NCBI GenBank assembly: GCA_946482425.1
Contig: CAMLRO010000027.1
Span: forward strand, 1-18,047
DNA from: an uncultured Lactobacillus sp.
GTDB lineage: Bacteria > Bacillota > Bacilli > Lactobacillales > Lactobacillaceae
Reading direction: 5' to 3'
Length of the DNA stretch: 18,047 nucleotides
Numbering within the stretch: the first letter of the stretch is position 1; the number at the start of each line of letters is the position of its first letter. The notes under the pieces were generated by a model. The model was not told where the DNA came from, did not search any database, and saw only the letters and a program-made list of their open reading frames with translations. Position numbers and translations under genes: made by a program. Positions 8,100-15,892 of this stretch are shown here, piece by piece.

Positions 8100-9980
8100 A
8101 TGGCAAAAATACATGAGCTTTCTGTCAATCTCTCTAATCAGATCGCAGCCGGAGAAGTAATTGAACGACCTGCTAGCGTGGTAAAAGAACTGGTCGAAAA
8201 TGCAATTGACGCAGGTAGCAGCAGAATTAGAATTGAATTCACTGATGCCGGATTAAAGCAAATTGTAGTTCAAGATAACGGTTCAGGAATTGATAGCGAT
8301 CAGATTGATCTTGCTTTTACCAGGTATGCGACTAGTAAGATTGCAAATGAGCATGACTTATTTAATGTCAATACATTAGGTTTTAGAGGCGAAGCCTTAG
8401 CCTCAATTGCTGCAGTCAGTCACGTCGAAATTTTAACTAATTCTGCTAATGAAATAGGTACGCGCGCCGAGTTTGCTGGCGGAGTTAAGAAAACACAGGA
8501 AAATGCTGCTGCCAGAAAGGGTACACAGATTACAGTCAAAGATTTATTTTATAACACACCGGCGCGATTAAAATATTTACGTAGTCCGAGAACTGAAATT
8601 ATGAAAATCGTGGATATTGTTAATCGGATTGCGTTAGGTTATCCTGAAATTGCATTTACATTGATGAACGAAGGTCGCATATTACTAAGGACTGCTGGCA
8701 ACAATAATTTACGGCAAACTGTTTCTAGTGTTTACGGCAGAAATATTGCGGAAAAAATGTTGTCTTTTAAAAGCAGTGATAATGATTTTGAGGTAAGTGG
8801 CTTAATTTCTAACCCTGAACTTACCAGATCTACGCGTAATTTTATTTCAATTTTACTAAATGGTCGGTATATTAGAAATTTTAAATTAGCTAGTGCAGTG
8901 ATGGCTGGTTATGGTAATAACCTTGCTGCTAAACATTATCCGATAGCTGTAGTTAAAATAAAAACTGATCCGCTTTTGGTAGATGTTAACGTGCACCCCA
9001 CAAAAAGGGAGGTACGTTTATCCAAAGAAACTGAATTAAGTCGTTTAATAACAAATGCAATCAGCACTGTGCTCTTGAAAAGTGAAACAAAATCTGATGC
9101 TATCAGCAATTTAAATAATGCTACAGAAGATACTTTAGTTGATCAGTTAAAATTTAATTTAAATAAAAACGTGGTTGAAACTAAAAGACCTGAAACTCAA
9201 GCTGACCAAATTAATGAAACGGTACCTGAAAAAATCCAGCATATTCAACATACACAGTATGTGAATTTAGATACCCCGCGAGATGATGATCGTTATCTGA
9301 TTACCGCAACTTGGACGGAGAATGTTAAAAAACAATGTCAGTTGACGCCTTTCACCAGTAAGCAGTCTAGTAGCGGAGTGATTTCTACCGGGGATGAATT
9401 ACTGGCAAGTAGTTTACCCGAATTAAGTTTTGTGGGTCAAACTAAAATATATATTATTGCCACAAATAATGATGACTTATATTTAATTGATCAGGTTGCC
9501 GCCAGAAGACTGCTTTCTTTTAAAAAGATTATGCTCGAGTTGTCTAGTTCTAAAATCAGCCAGCAAGGTTTATTGAGTCCTTTAATTTTGGAATTTGGCA
9601 ATTTAGATTTTCTACAAATAAAAGATAAGTTGGCAGATATTCAAAAAATTGGTATTTTTTTAGAAGATTTTGGACAAGATACCTTCATCTTGAGATCCTA
9701 TCCTACCTGGCTGGGTACAGATGTCGAACATTCTGTGCGTACAATTTTAGACACGTTTTTAAACGTAGATGACAGCAATTTTCAAAATTTAATTAAAAGA
9801 ATAGCAGCAGATCAGGCTCAAAGGGAAGTTCCTGGACGTAAAAGGCTGACATCTGCAGATTGTGGCGAAATTTTGACGAGTTTGAGACAAATTTCTGATC
9901 CGTATCATGATGCGAAGGGTAATTTGGCAATTGTGCGCCTAAGAAAAAGTGATTTGCACAAAATGTTTAAGAAAGACTAA
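8100..9980 (+). CDS. mutL: DNA mismatch repair protein MutL with a degenerate endonuclease site
   Basis: MutL couples mismatch recognition by MutS to strand incision. The N-terminal GHKL ATPase is intact: [20 protein letters not shown] from residue 13 with catalytic E30 and N34, DNGSGI at 59-64, and LGFRGEAL at 93-100. The usual RHATSK is RYATSK here. The C-terminal domain should carry a metal-dependent nicking site. Its DQHA(X)2E(X)4E motif reads [12 protein letters not shown] at 464-475, so the histidine and both glutamates are replaced by V466, R470 and K475. The CPHGRP motif is replaced by D604-L609 (DAKGNL). The conserved cysteine motif near 570 is also not recognisable. QGLLSP at 489-494 still fits the clamp-binding motif of Gram-positive MutL. 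The length, 626 residues, and the open frame argue against a pseudogene. The gene lies between mutS and ruvA with gaps of 2 and 5 bases. Confidence 0.96.
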   Translation: MAKIHELSVNLSNQIAAGEVIERPASVVKELVENAIDAGSSRIRIEFTDAGLKQIVVQDNGSGIDSDQIDLAFTRYATSKIANEHDLFNVNTLGFRGEALASIAAVSHVEILTNSANEIGTRAEFAGGVKKTQENAAARKGTQITVKDLFYNTPARLKYLRSPRTEIMKIVDIVNRIALGYPEIAFTLMNEGRILLRTAGNNNLRQTVSSVYGRNIAEKMLSFKSSDNDFEVSGLISNPELTRSTRNFISILLNGRYIRNFKLASAVMAGYGNNLAAKHYPIAVVKIKTDPLLVDVNVHPTKREVRLSKETELSRLITNAISTVLLKSETKSDAISNLNNATEDTLVDQLKFNLNKNVVETKRPETQADQINETVPEKIQHIQHTQYVNLDTPRDDDRYLITATWTENVKKQCQLTPFTSKQSSSGVISTGDELLASSLPELSFVGQTKIYIIATNNDDLYLIDQVAARRLLSFKKIMLELSSSKISQQGLLSPLILEFGNLDFLQIKDKLADIQKIGIFLEDFGQDTFILRSYPTWLGTDVEHSVRTILDTFLNVDDSNFQNLIKRIAADQAQREVPGRKRLTSADCGEILTSLRQISDPYHDAKGNLAIVRLRKSDLHKMFKKD

Positions 9981-9985
9981 TAACA

Positions 9986-10570
9986 ATGTATGAATATTTA
10001 AATGGTACTATTACTCTAATTAAGCCAGATTTTATAGTAGTTGACGTAAATGGAGTTGGCTACAAGGTCTTTAGTCCCTCACCATACGCATACCAAGAGG
10101 GACAAAAAGTGCGAGTTTTTATTGAACAAATCGTGCGAGATACTGGAGTAACCTTATATGGGTTTCAAACAGAAGATGATAAAGGACTGTTTTTAAAACT
10201 TTTAAGTGTTAGTGGTATCGGACCAAAGTCTGCCTTAGCAATTATGGCTGCTGAAGACAGTAATTCTCTAGCAGAAGCAATTGAACAGGGTGAGGTGAAA
10301 TACTTAACTCGTTTTCCTGGTGTAGGCAAAAAAACAGCTTCACAAATTGTCCTTGATTTAAAAGGTAAATTAGGAGACTATGTCAAGAAGGCAAATAAAG
10401 AAGCTTTAGCAGAAGTAACGCCGGAATTAAATGATGCTTTATTAGCTTTACTGGCACTAGGTTATACTAAAAAAGAAGTAGACAGAATTACACCGGCTTT
10501 AATTAAAGAAGAGAAGACAACGGCAGATCAGTACATCAAAAAGGGATTGTCTCTTCTCTTAAAGAAGTAA
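9986..10570 (+). CDS. ruvA: Holliday junction branch migration protein RuvA
   Basis: RuvA binds four-way DNA junctions as a tetramer and loads the RuvB motor on them during recombination. The 194-residue protein has the N-terminal OB-fold ([20 protein letters not shown]), two helix-hairpin-helix motifs ([13 protein letters not shown] from 74 and [13 protein letters not shown] from 110), and a C-terminal RuvB-binding domain from about 147 ([18 protein letters not shown]). The ATG follows the mutL stop by five bases. No clear ribosome binding site is visible (the upstream sequence is AAGAAAGACTAATAACA), so translation probably depends on coupling to mutL. ruvB follows after 45 bases and has its own -10 box. 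Confidence 0.96.
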   Translation: MYEYLNGTITLIKPDFIVVDVNGVGYKVFSPSPYAYQEGQKVRVFIEQIVRDTGVTLYGFQTEDDKGLFLKLLSVSGIGPKSALAIMAAEDSNSLAEAIEQGEVKYLTRFPGVGKKTASQIVLDLKGKLGDYVKKANKEALAEVTPELNDALLALLALGYTKKEVDRITPALIKEEKTTADQYIKKGLSLLLKK

Positions 10571-10574
10571 ATCT

Positions 10575-10583
10575 TGCTATAAT
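10575..10583 (+). promoter_or_regulatory. Extended -10 promoter upstream of ruvB
   Basis: TGCTATAAT is a perfect TATAAT at 10578-10583 with the TG of an extended -10, placed just after the ruvA stop and 32 bases before the ruvB start. No good -35 is present. It could give ruvB expression independent of the mutS-mutL-ruvA transcript. Confidence 0.5.
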
Positions 10584-10615
10584 GAAAATAACGATTTAAA
10601 AAGGAAGTGAGACAG

Positions 10616-11629
10616 TTGGCAGAAAATAAAAATGAGATAGTTTCTGGTGAAGTTCAGGGCTCAGAAGAAGAACAAGCCGAATTTTCACTGCGTCCCCAAA
10701 CACTAGATGAATATTTGGGACAAAAACGGGTAAAAAAAGAAATGGCAGTTTATATAAAAGCTGCCAAAAAAAGAGACGAAGCACTGGATCACGTTCTATT
10801 ATATGGTCCGCCTGGATTGGGAAAAACAACCTTAGCATTTGTAATAGCTAATGAGCTTGGTGTCCACCTAAAAAGTACCAGTGGACCTGCAATTGAAAAG
10901 GCTGGTGATTTAGTTGCCTTGCTAACTGATCTTAATCCTGGTGATATTTTATTTATTGATGAAATTCATCGCTTGGCCAAACCAATTGAAGAAGTTCTTT
11001 ACTCTGCTATGGAAGATTATTATGTCGATATCGTGATTGGTGAAGGGCAGACTACTCACGCGGTTCATGTCCCCTTGCCACCTTTCACTTTAGTCGGCGC
11101 AACTACTTTGGCTGGGCAATTGTCTGCACCTTTGCGCGGACGATTTGGTATCGTGGAACACTTGCAGTATTATACGGTTGATGAGTTGGAAAAAATTATC
11201 TGTCGTTCAAGCAAAGTTTTTAATATTGATATTGAACCTCAAGCAGCACACGAATTAGCACGCAGATCTAGGGGCACGCCCCGTGTGGCTAACAGGTTAT
11301 TACGCAGAGTGCGTGATTTTGCTCAGGTCAAAGGAGAAGAAGTTATTTCTTTTGCGACTACCAAAAGCTCACTGCAACAATTGCAAGTTGACGATGAAGG
11401 GCTTAATCAGACTGATCGCAAAATTTTGCGTGTGATTATTGAAAATTATCGTGGTGGTCCGGTAGGAATCAGGACTTTAGCGGCAAATTCAGGAGAAGAC
11501 GTTGAAACTATCCAGTCACTGTACGAACCTTATTTGATGCAGAATGGTTTTCTATTGATGACGCCAAGAGGAAGAATGGTTACAGAGAAGGCATACATTC
11601 ATTTAGGCTTGCCCTTGCCAAACAAATAA
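10616..11629 (+). CDS. ruvB: Holliday junction branch migration ATPase RuvB
   Basis: RuvB is the hexameric AAA+ motor that drives branch migration of Holliday junctions with RuvA. The Walker A motif is GPPGLGKT at 64-71 and Walker B is FIDEIH at 113-118. The sensor region is TLVGATT followed by [10 protein letters not shown] with the arginine finger, and [18 protein letters not shown] is typical of RuvB. The C-terminal winged helix contains [14 protein letters not shown] and ends near [15 protein letters not shown] prefer the TTG at 10616 (337 residues) because AAGGA at 10601-10605 lies ten bases upstream. The in-frame GTG at 10607, which would add three residues, touches that ribosome binding site. 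Both give family-typical lengths. The gene follows ruvA, as is usual. Confidence 0.96.
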   Translation: MAENKNEIVSGEVQGSEEEQAEFSLRPQTLDEYLGQKRVKKEMAVYIKAAKKRDEALDHVLLYGPPGLGKTTLAFVIANELGVHLKSTSGPAIEKAGDLVALLTDLNPGDILFIDEIHRLAKPIEEVLYSAMEDYYVDIVIGEGQTTHAVHVPLPPFTLVGATTLAGQLSAPLRGRFGIVEHLQYYTVDELEKIICRSSKVFNIDIEPQAAHELARRSRGTPRVANRLLRRVRDFAQVKGEEVISFATTKSSLQQLQVDDEGLNQTDRKILRVIIENYRGGPVGIRTLAANSGEDVETIQSLYEPYLMQNGFLLMTPRGRMVTEKAYIHLGLPLPNK

Positions 11630-11650
11630 TGCAATTGTTTGTTATTTTTT
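11619..11650 (+). terminator. Possible weak terminator after ruvB
   Basis: CAAACAA at 11619-11625 pairs with TTGTTTG at 11635-11641 around a 9-base loop that contains the ruvB stop codon. TTATTTTTT at 11642-11650 follows. The stem is short and AT-rich, so termination may be partial. Confidence 0.4.
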
Positions 11651-11651
11651 G

Positions 11652-11657
11652 TATAAT
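11652..11657 (+). promoter_or_regulatory. -10 box of the yajC promoter
   Basis: A consensus TATAAT lies 43 bases before the yajC start, directly behind the possible ruvB terminator. No convincing -35 is present at 16-18 bases upstream, so only the -10 can be supported. Confidence 0.45.
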
Positions 11658-11700
11658 AAATATTTAGACAATGAGTAATTTTAATTTGAGGAGTGTAAAA

Positions 11701-12165
11701 GTGAATAATTTATTTTTAGCACAGGCTAATAATTCAGGTAGTACTATGTGGACAATCATAGTTTTTGTAGTTTTGATTGCCTTAATGTATTTTACTATGA
11801 TCAAACCCCAAAAAAAGCAACAGCAAAAGAAAATGGAAATGATGAATCAATTGAAGAAAGGTGACAGCGTCATCATGATCGACGGTCTTCACGGTAAAAT
11901 TGATTCTGTTAATACTAAAGACAAAACTGTGGTGCTCGATGCAGATGGCATTTATTTAACTTTTAGCAGAATGGCGGTACAGCAAATTCTGCCAGGCAAT
12001 GCAACCAATGCTGAACCAGCTTCTGCCTCTGCAGATACTGACAAAACTGAAGAAGCAGAACAAAGTGAACCGACGACAGATCAAAAGCCGGATCAGCCTG
12101 CTGAAAAACCAGCTGAAGAAAAGCCAGCTAGTTCATCTGCTGAAACACCGGACAAGTCAAAATAA
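11701..12165 (+). CDS. yajC: Preprotein translocase subunit YajC
   Basis: YajC is a small membrane protein associated with SecDF and the SecYEG translocon. The 154-residue protein has one N-terminal membrane segment (about 17-34, WTIIVFVVLIALMYFTMI) followed by the family motif KPQKKQQQKK. The compact cytoplasmic domain contains LKKGDSVIMIDGLHGKIDSV and ends near RMAVQQILPG. An acidic, Pro/Ala/Glu/Ser-rich tail of about 55 residues (100-154) looks disordered and is longer than in the roughly 110-residue E. coli protein. The GTG start at 11701 has GAGGAG at 11688-11693, seven bases upstream. An ATG at 11671 in the same frame would add ten residues but lacks a ribosome binding site. secDF, tgt and queA, which often neighbour yajC, are absent. 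Confidence 0.92.
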   Translation: MNNLFLAQANNSGSTMWTIIVFVVLIALMYFTMIKPQKKQQQKKMEMMNQLKKGDSVIMIDGLHGKIDSVNTKDKTVVLDADGIYLTFSRMAVQQILPGNATNAEPASASADTDKTEEAEQSEPTTDQKPDQPAEKPAEEKPASSSAETPDKSK

Positions 12166-12175
12166 AGTGGTTAAT

Positions 12176-12198
12176 AAGTGCCTTTAAGGCACTTTTTT
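12176..12198 (+). terminator. yajC terminator
   Basis: AAGTGCC at 12176-12182 pairs with GGCACTT at 12188-12194 around the loop TTTAA, with a T run at 12193-12198. This is a compact, GC-containing stem and a convincing Rho-independent terminator. Confidence 0.88.
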
Positions 12199-12263
12199 GT
12201 TACCAAAATTAGTAAACAAAAATAGCAAATATTGCTCAAAGCGCGAGTTTAACGGCAAAATAG

Positions 12264-12271
12264 TATAAAAT
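12264..12271 (+). promoter_or_regulatory. Candidate -10 region of the zwf-dinB promoter
   Basis: TATAAAAT offers overlapping -10 matches (TATAAA at 12264, TAAAAT at 12266) about 40 bases before zwf. The -35 at standard distance is poor; the nearest TTGCTC (12232-12237) is 26 bases away. A short palindrome, AGCAA-ATA-TTGCT at 12224-12236, lies upstream. Confidence 0.4.
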
Positions 12272-12308
12272 AAAGTTAGTGTAAAAAGATAGCAGAAAGG
12301 ATTTTTTC

Positions 12309-13757
12309 ATGAATAACATTCCGGTAATTATGATTATCTTTGGTGGGAGTGGAGATTTAGCTCATAGGAAGTTATATCCTGCACTGTTTAATTTATTTGA
12401 ACAAGGTTTAATTCACGATAATTTTGCTGTGATTGGCACGGCTCGTCGTCCCTGGTCACATGAATATTTGCGCGACCAAGTGAGTGACGCTGTACACGAA
12501 ACACATAATGAAGTGGATGAAAATGATTTAGCTGCGTTTGCCAGCCATTTTTACTATCAGTCTCATGATGTAACAAATGTTGAACACTATGAAACTTTGA
12601 AAAATTTGGCGCAAGATCTTGACGATCGTTATAGTGCACAGGGAAATCGTATTTTCTACATGGCCATGGCTCCTAAATTCTTTGGGACTATTGCTGAACA
12701 CATTAATGATCAACATTTAACCAGCTCAGGTTTTAACCGCATTGTTGTTGAAAAGCCTTTTGGACGTGATCTAGCTACAGCAGAAGAGTTAAACAAACAA
12801 ATAACTGCTTCTTTTGCTGAAGATGATATTTTTAGGATTGATCATTACTTAGGCAAAGAAATGATTCAGAACATTTTGCCAATGAGGCTGACCAATCCTT
12901 TGATTAAAAATATTTGGAATAATCATAATATTAAAAATGTTCAGGTCACTTTGGCAGAACAACTGGGAGTTGAGGCTCGAGGTGGTTATTACGAAACAGC
13001 AGGAGCTTTGCGCGATATGGTACAGAACCACATTTTCCAGATTATTACGTTGCTCGCAATGCCGGAACCTAAAGATCTGACTTCGCAAAGTATCCACAAG
13101 GCAAAGCAAGAACTTTTAGACAGCATGGTGATTCCTAACGAAGACGAAATTGAGCGGCATTTTGTAAGGGGACAATATCTCGGCAGTGATATTACATTTG
13201 GCTATCGTCAAGAACCCAATGTTGCAGAAGACTCTGATACCGAAACTTTTGTAGCCGGTGAGGTCAAGTTTAAAAAGGGTCCACTGGCAGATTTACCAAT
13301 TTATTTCAGAACTGGTAAGGAAATGAGAGAAAAGAAAAATAGGATTGACATTGTTTTAAAACATATGTCGAATCAGTATGGCATGGCTCATTCAAATAAC
13401 ATTTCAATTATTATCGATCCGCAGATGCAGATTTTTATTACTATTAATGGTAAAAAAATTAATGAATCTGGCATCAGACGAGAGAATTTGAGTTACGGAC
13501 TTTCAAGTGATGAGCAAAAACAGGTGCCAGATGGTTATGAACGTTTACTACATGATGTTTTTGTTAATGATTCAACCAATTTTACTCACTGGAGCGAATT
13601 AAAGAACTACTGGAAATTTATTGACCATATTGAAGAAGCATGGCAAAAGGAAAATGAACAGGGGCAAGAGCCTGAACAATATTTACCATACAGAATGGGT
13701 CCTAAGTCAGCTGCTAAAATTTTTGAGTCACCGACAGAGCGCTGGATTTATGAATAG
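12309..13757 (+). CDS. zwf: Glucose-6-phosphate 1-dehydrogenase
   Basis: This enzyme oxidises glucose 6-phosphate to 6-phosphogluconolactone with NADP+ or NAD+, the first step of the oxidative pentose phosphate pathway and a source of NADPH. The nucleotide-binding loop is FGGSGDLAHRK at 11-21. The active-site signature DHYLGKE is at 178-184 (RIDHYLGKE), and the catalytic histidine is H241 in MVQNHIFQ, equivalent to H240 of the Leuconostoc enzyme. At 482 residues it is full length. The ATG has AGAAAGGA at 12294-12301. Its last eight bases, ATGAATAG, also start dinB, so the two genes are translationally coupled. The 6-phosphogluconolactonase and gnd genes are not beside it. Confidence 0.97.
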   Translation: MNNIPVIMIIFGGSGDLAHRKLYPALFNLFEQGLIHDNFAVIGTARRPWSHEYLRDQVSDAVHETHNEVDENDLAAFASHFYYQSHDVTNVEHYETLKNLAQDLDDRYSAQGNRIFYMAMAPKFFGTIAEHINDQHLTSSGFNRIVVEKPFGRDLATAEELNKQITASFAEDDIFRIDHYLGKEMIQNILPMRLTNPLIKNIWNNHNIKNVQVTLAEQLGVEARGGYYETAGALRDMVQNHIFQIITLLAMPEPKDLTSQSIHKAKQELLDSMVIPNEDEIERHFVRGQYLGSDITFGYRQEPNVAEDSDTETFVAGEVKFKKGPLADLPIYFRTGKEMREKKNRIDIVLKHMSNQYGMAHSNNISIIIDPQMQIFITINGKKINESGIRRENLSYGLSSDEQKQVPDGYERLLHDVFVNDSTNFTHWSELKNYWKFIDHIEEAWQKENEQGQEPEQYLPYRMGPKSAAKIFESPTERWIYE

Positions 13758-14886
13758 CTTTGACGACGGTTTACTGCCCAAAAATGATACACATAGAAAA
13801 ATTATTCACCTTGATATGGATGCTTTTTATGCTTCCGTAGAAACTCGTGATCACCCTGAATTGAAAAATAAGGCACTAGTAATTGGTCAGGATCCGAGAA
13901 ATTATCACGGTCACGGTGTGGTTGCTACAGCCAACTATATTGCCCGTCAATATGGCGTTCATTCGGCTATGCCATCGATTAAGGCCCTAAGACTTATACC
14001 CAAAAATAAACTGGTATTTATGAGTCCCGATTTTAAGAAATATCATAGTGTTTCTGCAGAAATTCATCAGTTGATGCATGAAATTACTGATAACGTTCAA
14101 TCTATTGCACTTGACGAAGCTTATTTGGATGTAACTGAAAACAAATTAGGAGTAACTTCTGCTTTGCAGATTGCAATTAATTTGCAGAAAAAAATAAAAA
14201 AAGAAATTGGCCTGAACTGTTCCTTTGGTGTCACCTATAACAAATTTTTGGCTAAAATGGGTTCTGAATATTCGAAGCCTTTTGGTCGCACTATTATTTT
14301 GCCCGAAGAAGCGCAGCAATTTTTAGCAAAACAAAAAATTGCTCAGTTTCATGGCATTGGGCCCAAGACACAAGCAAAATTAGCAGAAATGAATGTATTT
14401 ACAGGACGTGGCTTGCAAAAAATGCATGTTCGTGATTTAATAAAACATTTCAACCGTATGGGTTATTTAATGGCAGAGCACGCAAATGGTATTGATTTAT
14501 CCCGGGTAATTCCCGACGACGAGCGTAATCGCAAATCTATTAGTATTGAACGATCCTATGAACCCAGCGTTTACAGTGAGCAAACCGCACTGACAAATTT
14601 GCGTAATTACGTTAATGATCTGGCCGGTAAGCTAATTGAACGTAATTTTTATGCTAATACGGTTGTCTTAAAAATTCGCAACAGTGATTTTAAAACTGTT
14701 ACTAAAAGACGTAAACTTGATCATGCTACAAATAATCCGTTAGAATTATATGATGTTGCTAAAGATCTTTTTGATCCTATTTCCAGTTCATTTTTAAATG
14801 ATGGTATTAGGCTTTTAGGTGTGACAGCTACGGATTTTACCGAAGCGGACTATGAAAATATGGATTTAGATTTGTTTACTCAATAA
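13750..14886 (+). CDS. dinB: DNA polymerase IV (Y-family translesion polymerase)
   Basis: Pol IV copies damaged templates and is error-prone. The 378-residue protein shows the palm motif HLDMDAFYASVE with metal ligands D22 and D24 and probable steric gate Y27. The second catalytic motif SIALDEAYLDV has D122 and E123. GIGPKTQAKL marks the thumb helix-hairpin-helix, and the little-finger domain fills the C-terminal part. The extreme C-terminus MDLDLFTQ resembles the clamp-binding consensus QL(S/D)LF. The frame is open upstream into zwf, but conserved sequence begins after the ATG at 13750, which overlaps the zwf stop by eight bases. There is no strong ribosome binding site, so translation likely follows zwf. 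No LexA-like site is evident; control is probably from the zwf promoter. Confidence 0.95.
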   Translation: MNSFDDGLLPKNDTHRKIIHLDMDAFYASVETRDHPELKNKALVIGQDPRNYHGHGVVATANYIARQYGVHSAMPSIKALRLIPKNKLVFMSPDFKKYHSVSAEIHQLMHEITDNVQSIALDEAYLDVTENKLGVTSALQIAINLQKKIKKEIGLNCSFGVTYNKFLAKMGSEYSKPFGRTIILPEEAQQFLAKQKIAQFHGIGPKTQAKLAEMNVFTGRGLQKMHVRDLIKHFNRMGYLMAEHANGIDLSRVIPDDERNRKSISIERSYEPSVYSEQTALTNLRNYVNDLAGKLIERNFYANTVVLKIRNSDFKTVTKRRKLDHATNNPLELYDVAKDLFDPISSSFLNDGIRLLGVTATDFTEADYENMDLDLFTQ

Positions 14887-14890
14887 AAAG

Positions 14891-14917
14891 TTGTTATTAG
14901 GCTGGAATTTATATAAG
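14891..14917 (+). promoter_or_regulatory. Possible promoter for nrnA-cshB
   Basis: TTGTTA at 14891-14896 and TATAAG at 14912-14917 resemble -35 and -10 boxes, but with only 15 bases between them. They lie in the 49-base gap between dinB and nrnA. No terminator is visible there, so read-through from zwf-dinB is also possible. Confidence 0.4.
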
Positions 14918-14935
14918 TAATAAAGGAGTTTAGAT

Positions 14936-15892
14936 ATGAATACTTTTACCGAAATATATCAAAAAATCACACAATATGACACCATTATTTTGCATAGACA
15001 TACTAGTCCAGATCCTGATGCTTTAGGTTCTCAGGCTGGACTTGCACGTTCTTTGAAACTGCAGTTTCCTAATAAGCGCATCTTATGCGCGGGCGAAAAT
15101 GATGAAGGCGACTTAGCTTGGATAAATAAGATGGACCAAGTAACGGAAAAAGATTATGTGGGTGCTCTTGTAATTACCACAGACACCGGAAATACTGCCC
15201 GTATTGCTAATAAATTATATAGCAAAGGTGATTTTTTAATAAAAATTGACCATCATCCCGATGTTGAACCCTATGCTGATATGAGTTTTGTTGATGATCA
15301 GGCTCCTGCTGCTTCACAAATTGTAGCAGACTTTATTATTACTGAAAAAATGCCACTTACTGCAGAAGTTGCTTATCCCCTTTATGCTGGAATAGTGGGT
15401 GATACCGGTAGATTTATGTATCCTGAAACAACAGATCATACTTTTAAAATTGCGGCTAAATTGGCAGCGACCGGAATTAATATTAATGAAATTGCGCGTA
15501 ATATCAGTGATGTTACCTTCGAACAGGCAAAATTACAGGCCGAAGTTTTGGAGTATATGAAAGTCGATGCTAGTGGTGCAGCCTATGCAATTTTAACTCA
15601 AGATACTTTGCATAAATTGGGTGTAGATTCAGAACAAGCTTCATGTACTGTTTCTACTCCCGGTCGAATTAAGGATATCATTGCCTGGAATGTTTTTGTT
15701 GAAAAACCAGACGGTACATTCAGAGTCCATTATCGTTCAAAGGGACCAGTAATTAACGAATTAGCAGCAAAACATGATGGAGGCGGTCACGCTTTAGCAA
15801 GTGGAGCTAACGCAAAAGACATGGCGGAAGTGAAACAAATTTTCGCAGAACTAGTTCAGGTAACCAAGGAATATCAAGAGGAACATGAATAA
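14936..15892 (+). CDS. nrnA: DHH/DHHA1 phosphoesterase, NrnA-type nano-RNase / pAp phosphatase
   Basis: This 318-residue enzyme belongs to the DHH family that degrades very short RNAs from the 5' end and removes a phosphate from 3'-phosphoadenosine 5'-phosphate (pAp); some members also cleave linear cyclic-dinucleotide products. Metal-binding motifs are all present: HTSPDPDALGSQ (D26, D28), TTDTGN, the signature IDHHPD at 104-109 (D105-H106-H107), and GIVGDTGRF. The C-terminal DHHA1 domain ends with GGGHALASGA (G282-H285 region), which binds the substrate. The ATG has AAAGGAG at 14922-14928. Its last eight bases, ATGAATAA, contain the start of the helicase gene, so the two are coupled. The exact substrate preference cannot be read from sequence. 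Confidence 0.9.
   Translation: MNTFTEIYQKITQYDTIILHRHTSPDPDALGSQAGLARSLKLQFPNKRILCAGENDEGDLAWINKMDQVTEKDYVGALVITTDTGNTARIANKLYSKGDFLIKIDHHPDVEPYADMSFVDDQAPAASQIVADFIITEKMPLTAEVAYPLYAGIVGDTGRFMYPETTDHTFKIAAKLAATGININEIARNISDVTFEQAKLQAEVLEYMKVDASGAAYAILTQDTLHKLGVDSEQASCTVSTPGRIKDIIAWNVFVEKPDGTFRVHYRSKGPVINELAAKHDGGGHALASGANAKDMAEVKQIFAELVQVTKEYQEEHE

Noticed and set aside
8100..9980. mutL as a pseudogene because of its broken nuclease motifs
   Set aside because: The frame is intact at 626 codons, the ATPase motifs are perfect, the clamp-like motif is kept and the gene is embedded in an operon, so it looks functional as a protein.
11999..12187. A + strand open frame within the 3' part of yajC
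   Set aside because: It is a frame-shifted reading of the repetitive acidic tail, rich in Lys, Gln and Leu, with no ribosome binding site.
12224..12236. Short palindrome AGCAA-ATA-TTGCT upstream of zwf as an operator
   Set aside because: Five-base arms in AT-rich DNA are easily found by chance and the site is far from the best -10, so I only mention it.
12388..13109. Reverse-strand open frames inside zwf
   Set aside because: No ribosome binding site or domain; shadows of the conserved zwf gene.
13621..13749. Upstream extension of the dinB reading frame into zwf
   Set aside because: The 43 extra codons overlap conserved zwf sequence in another frame and do not resemble any polymerase; the ATG at 13750 fits the family.
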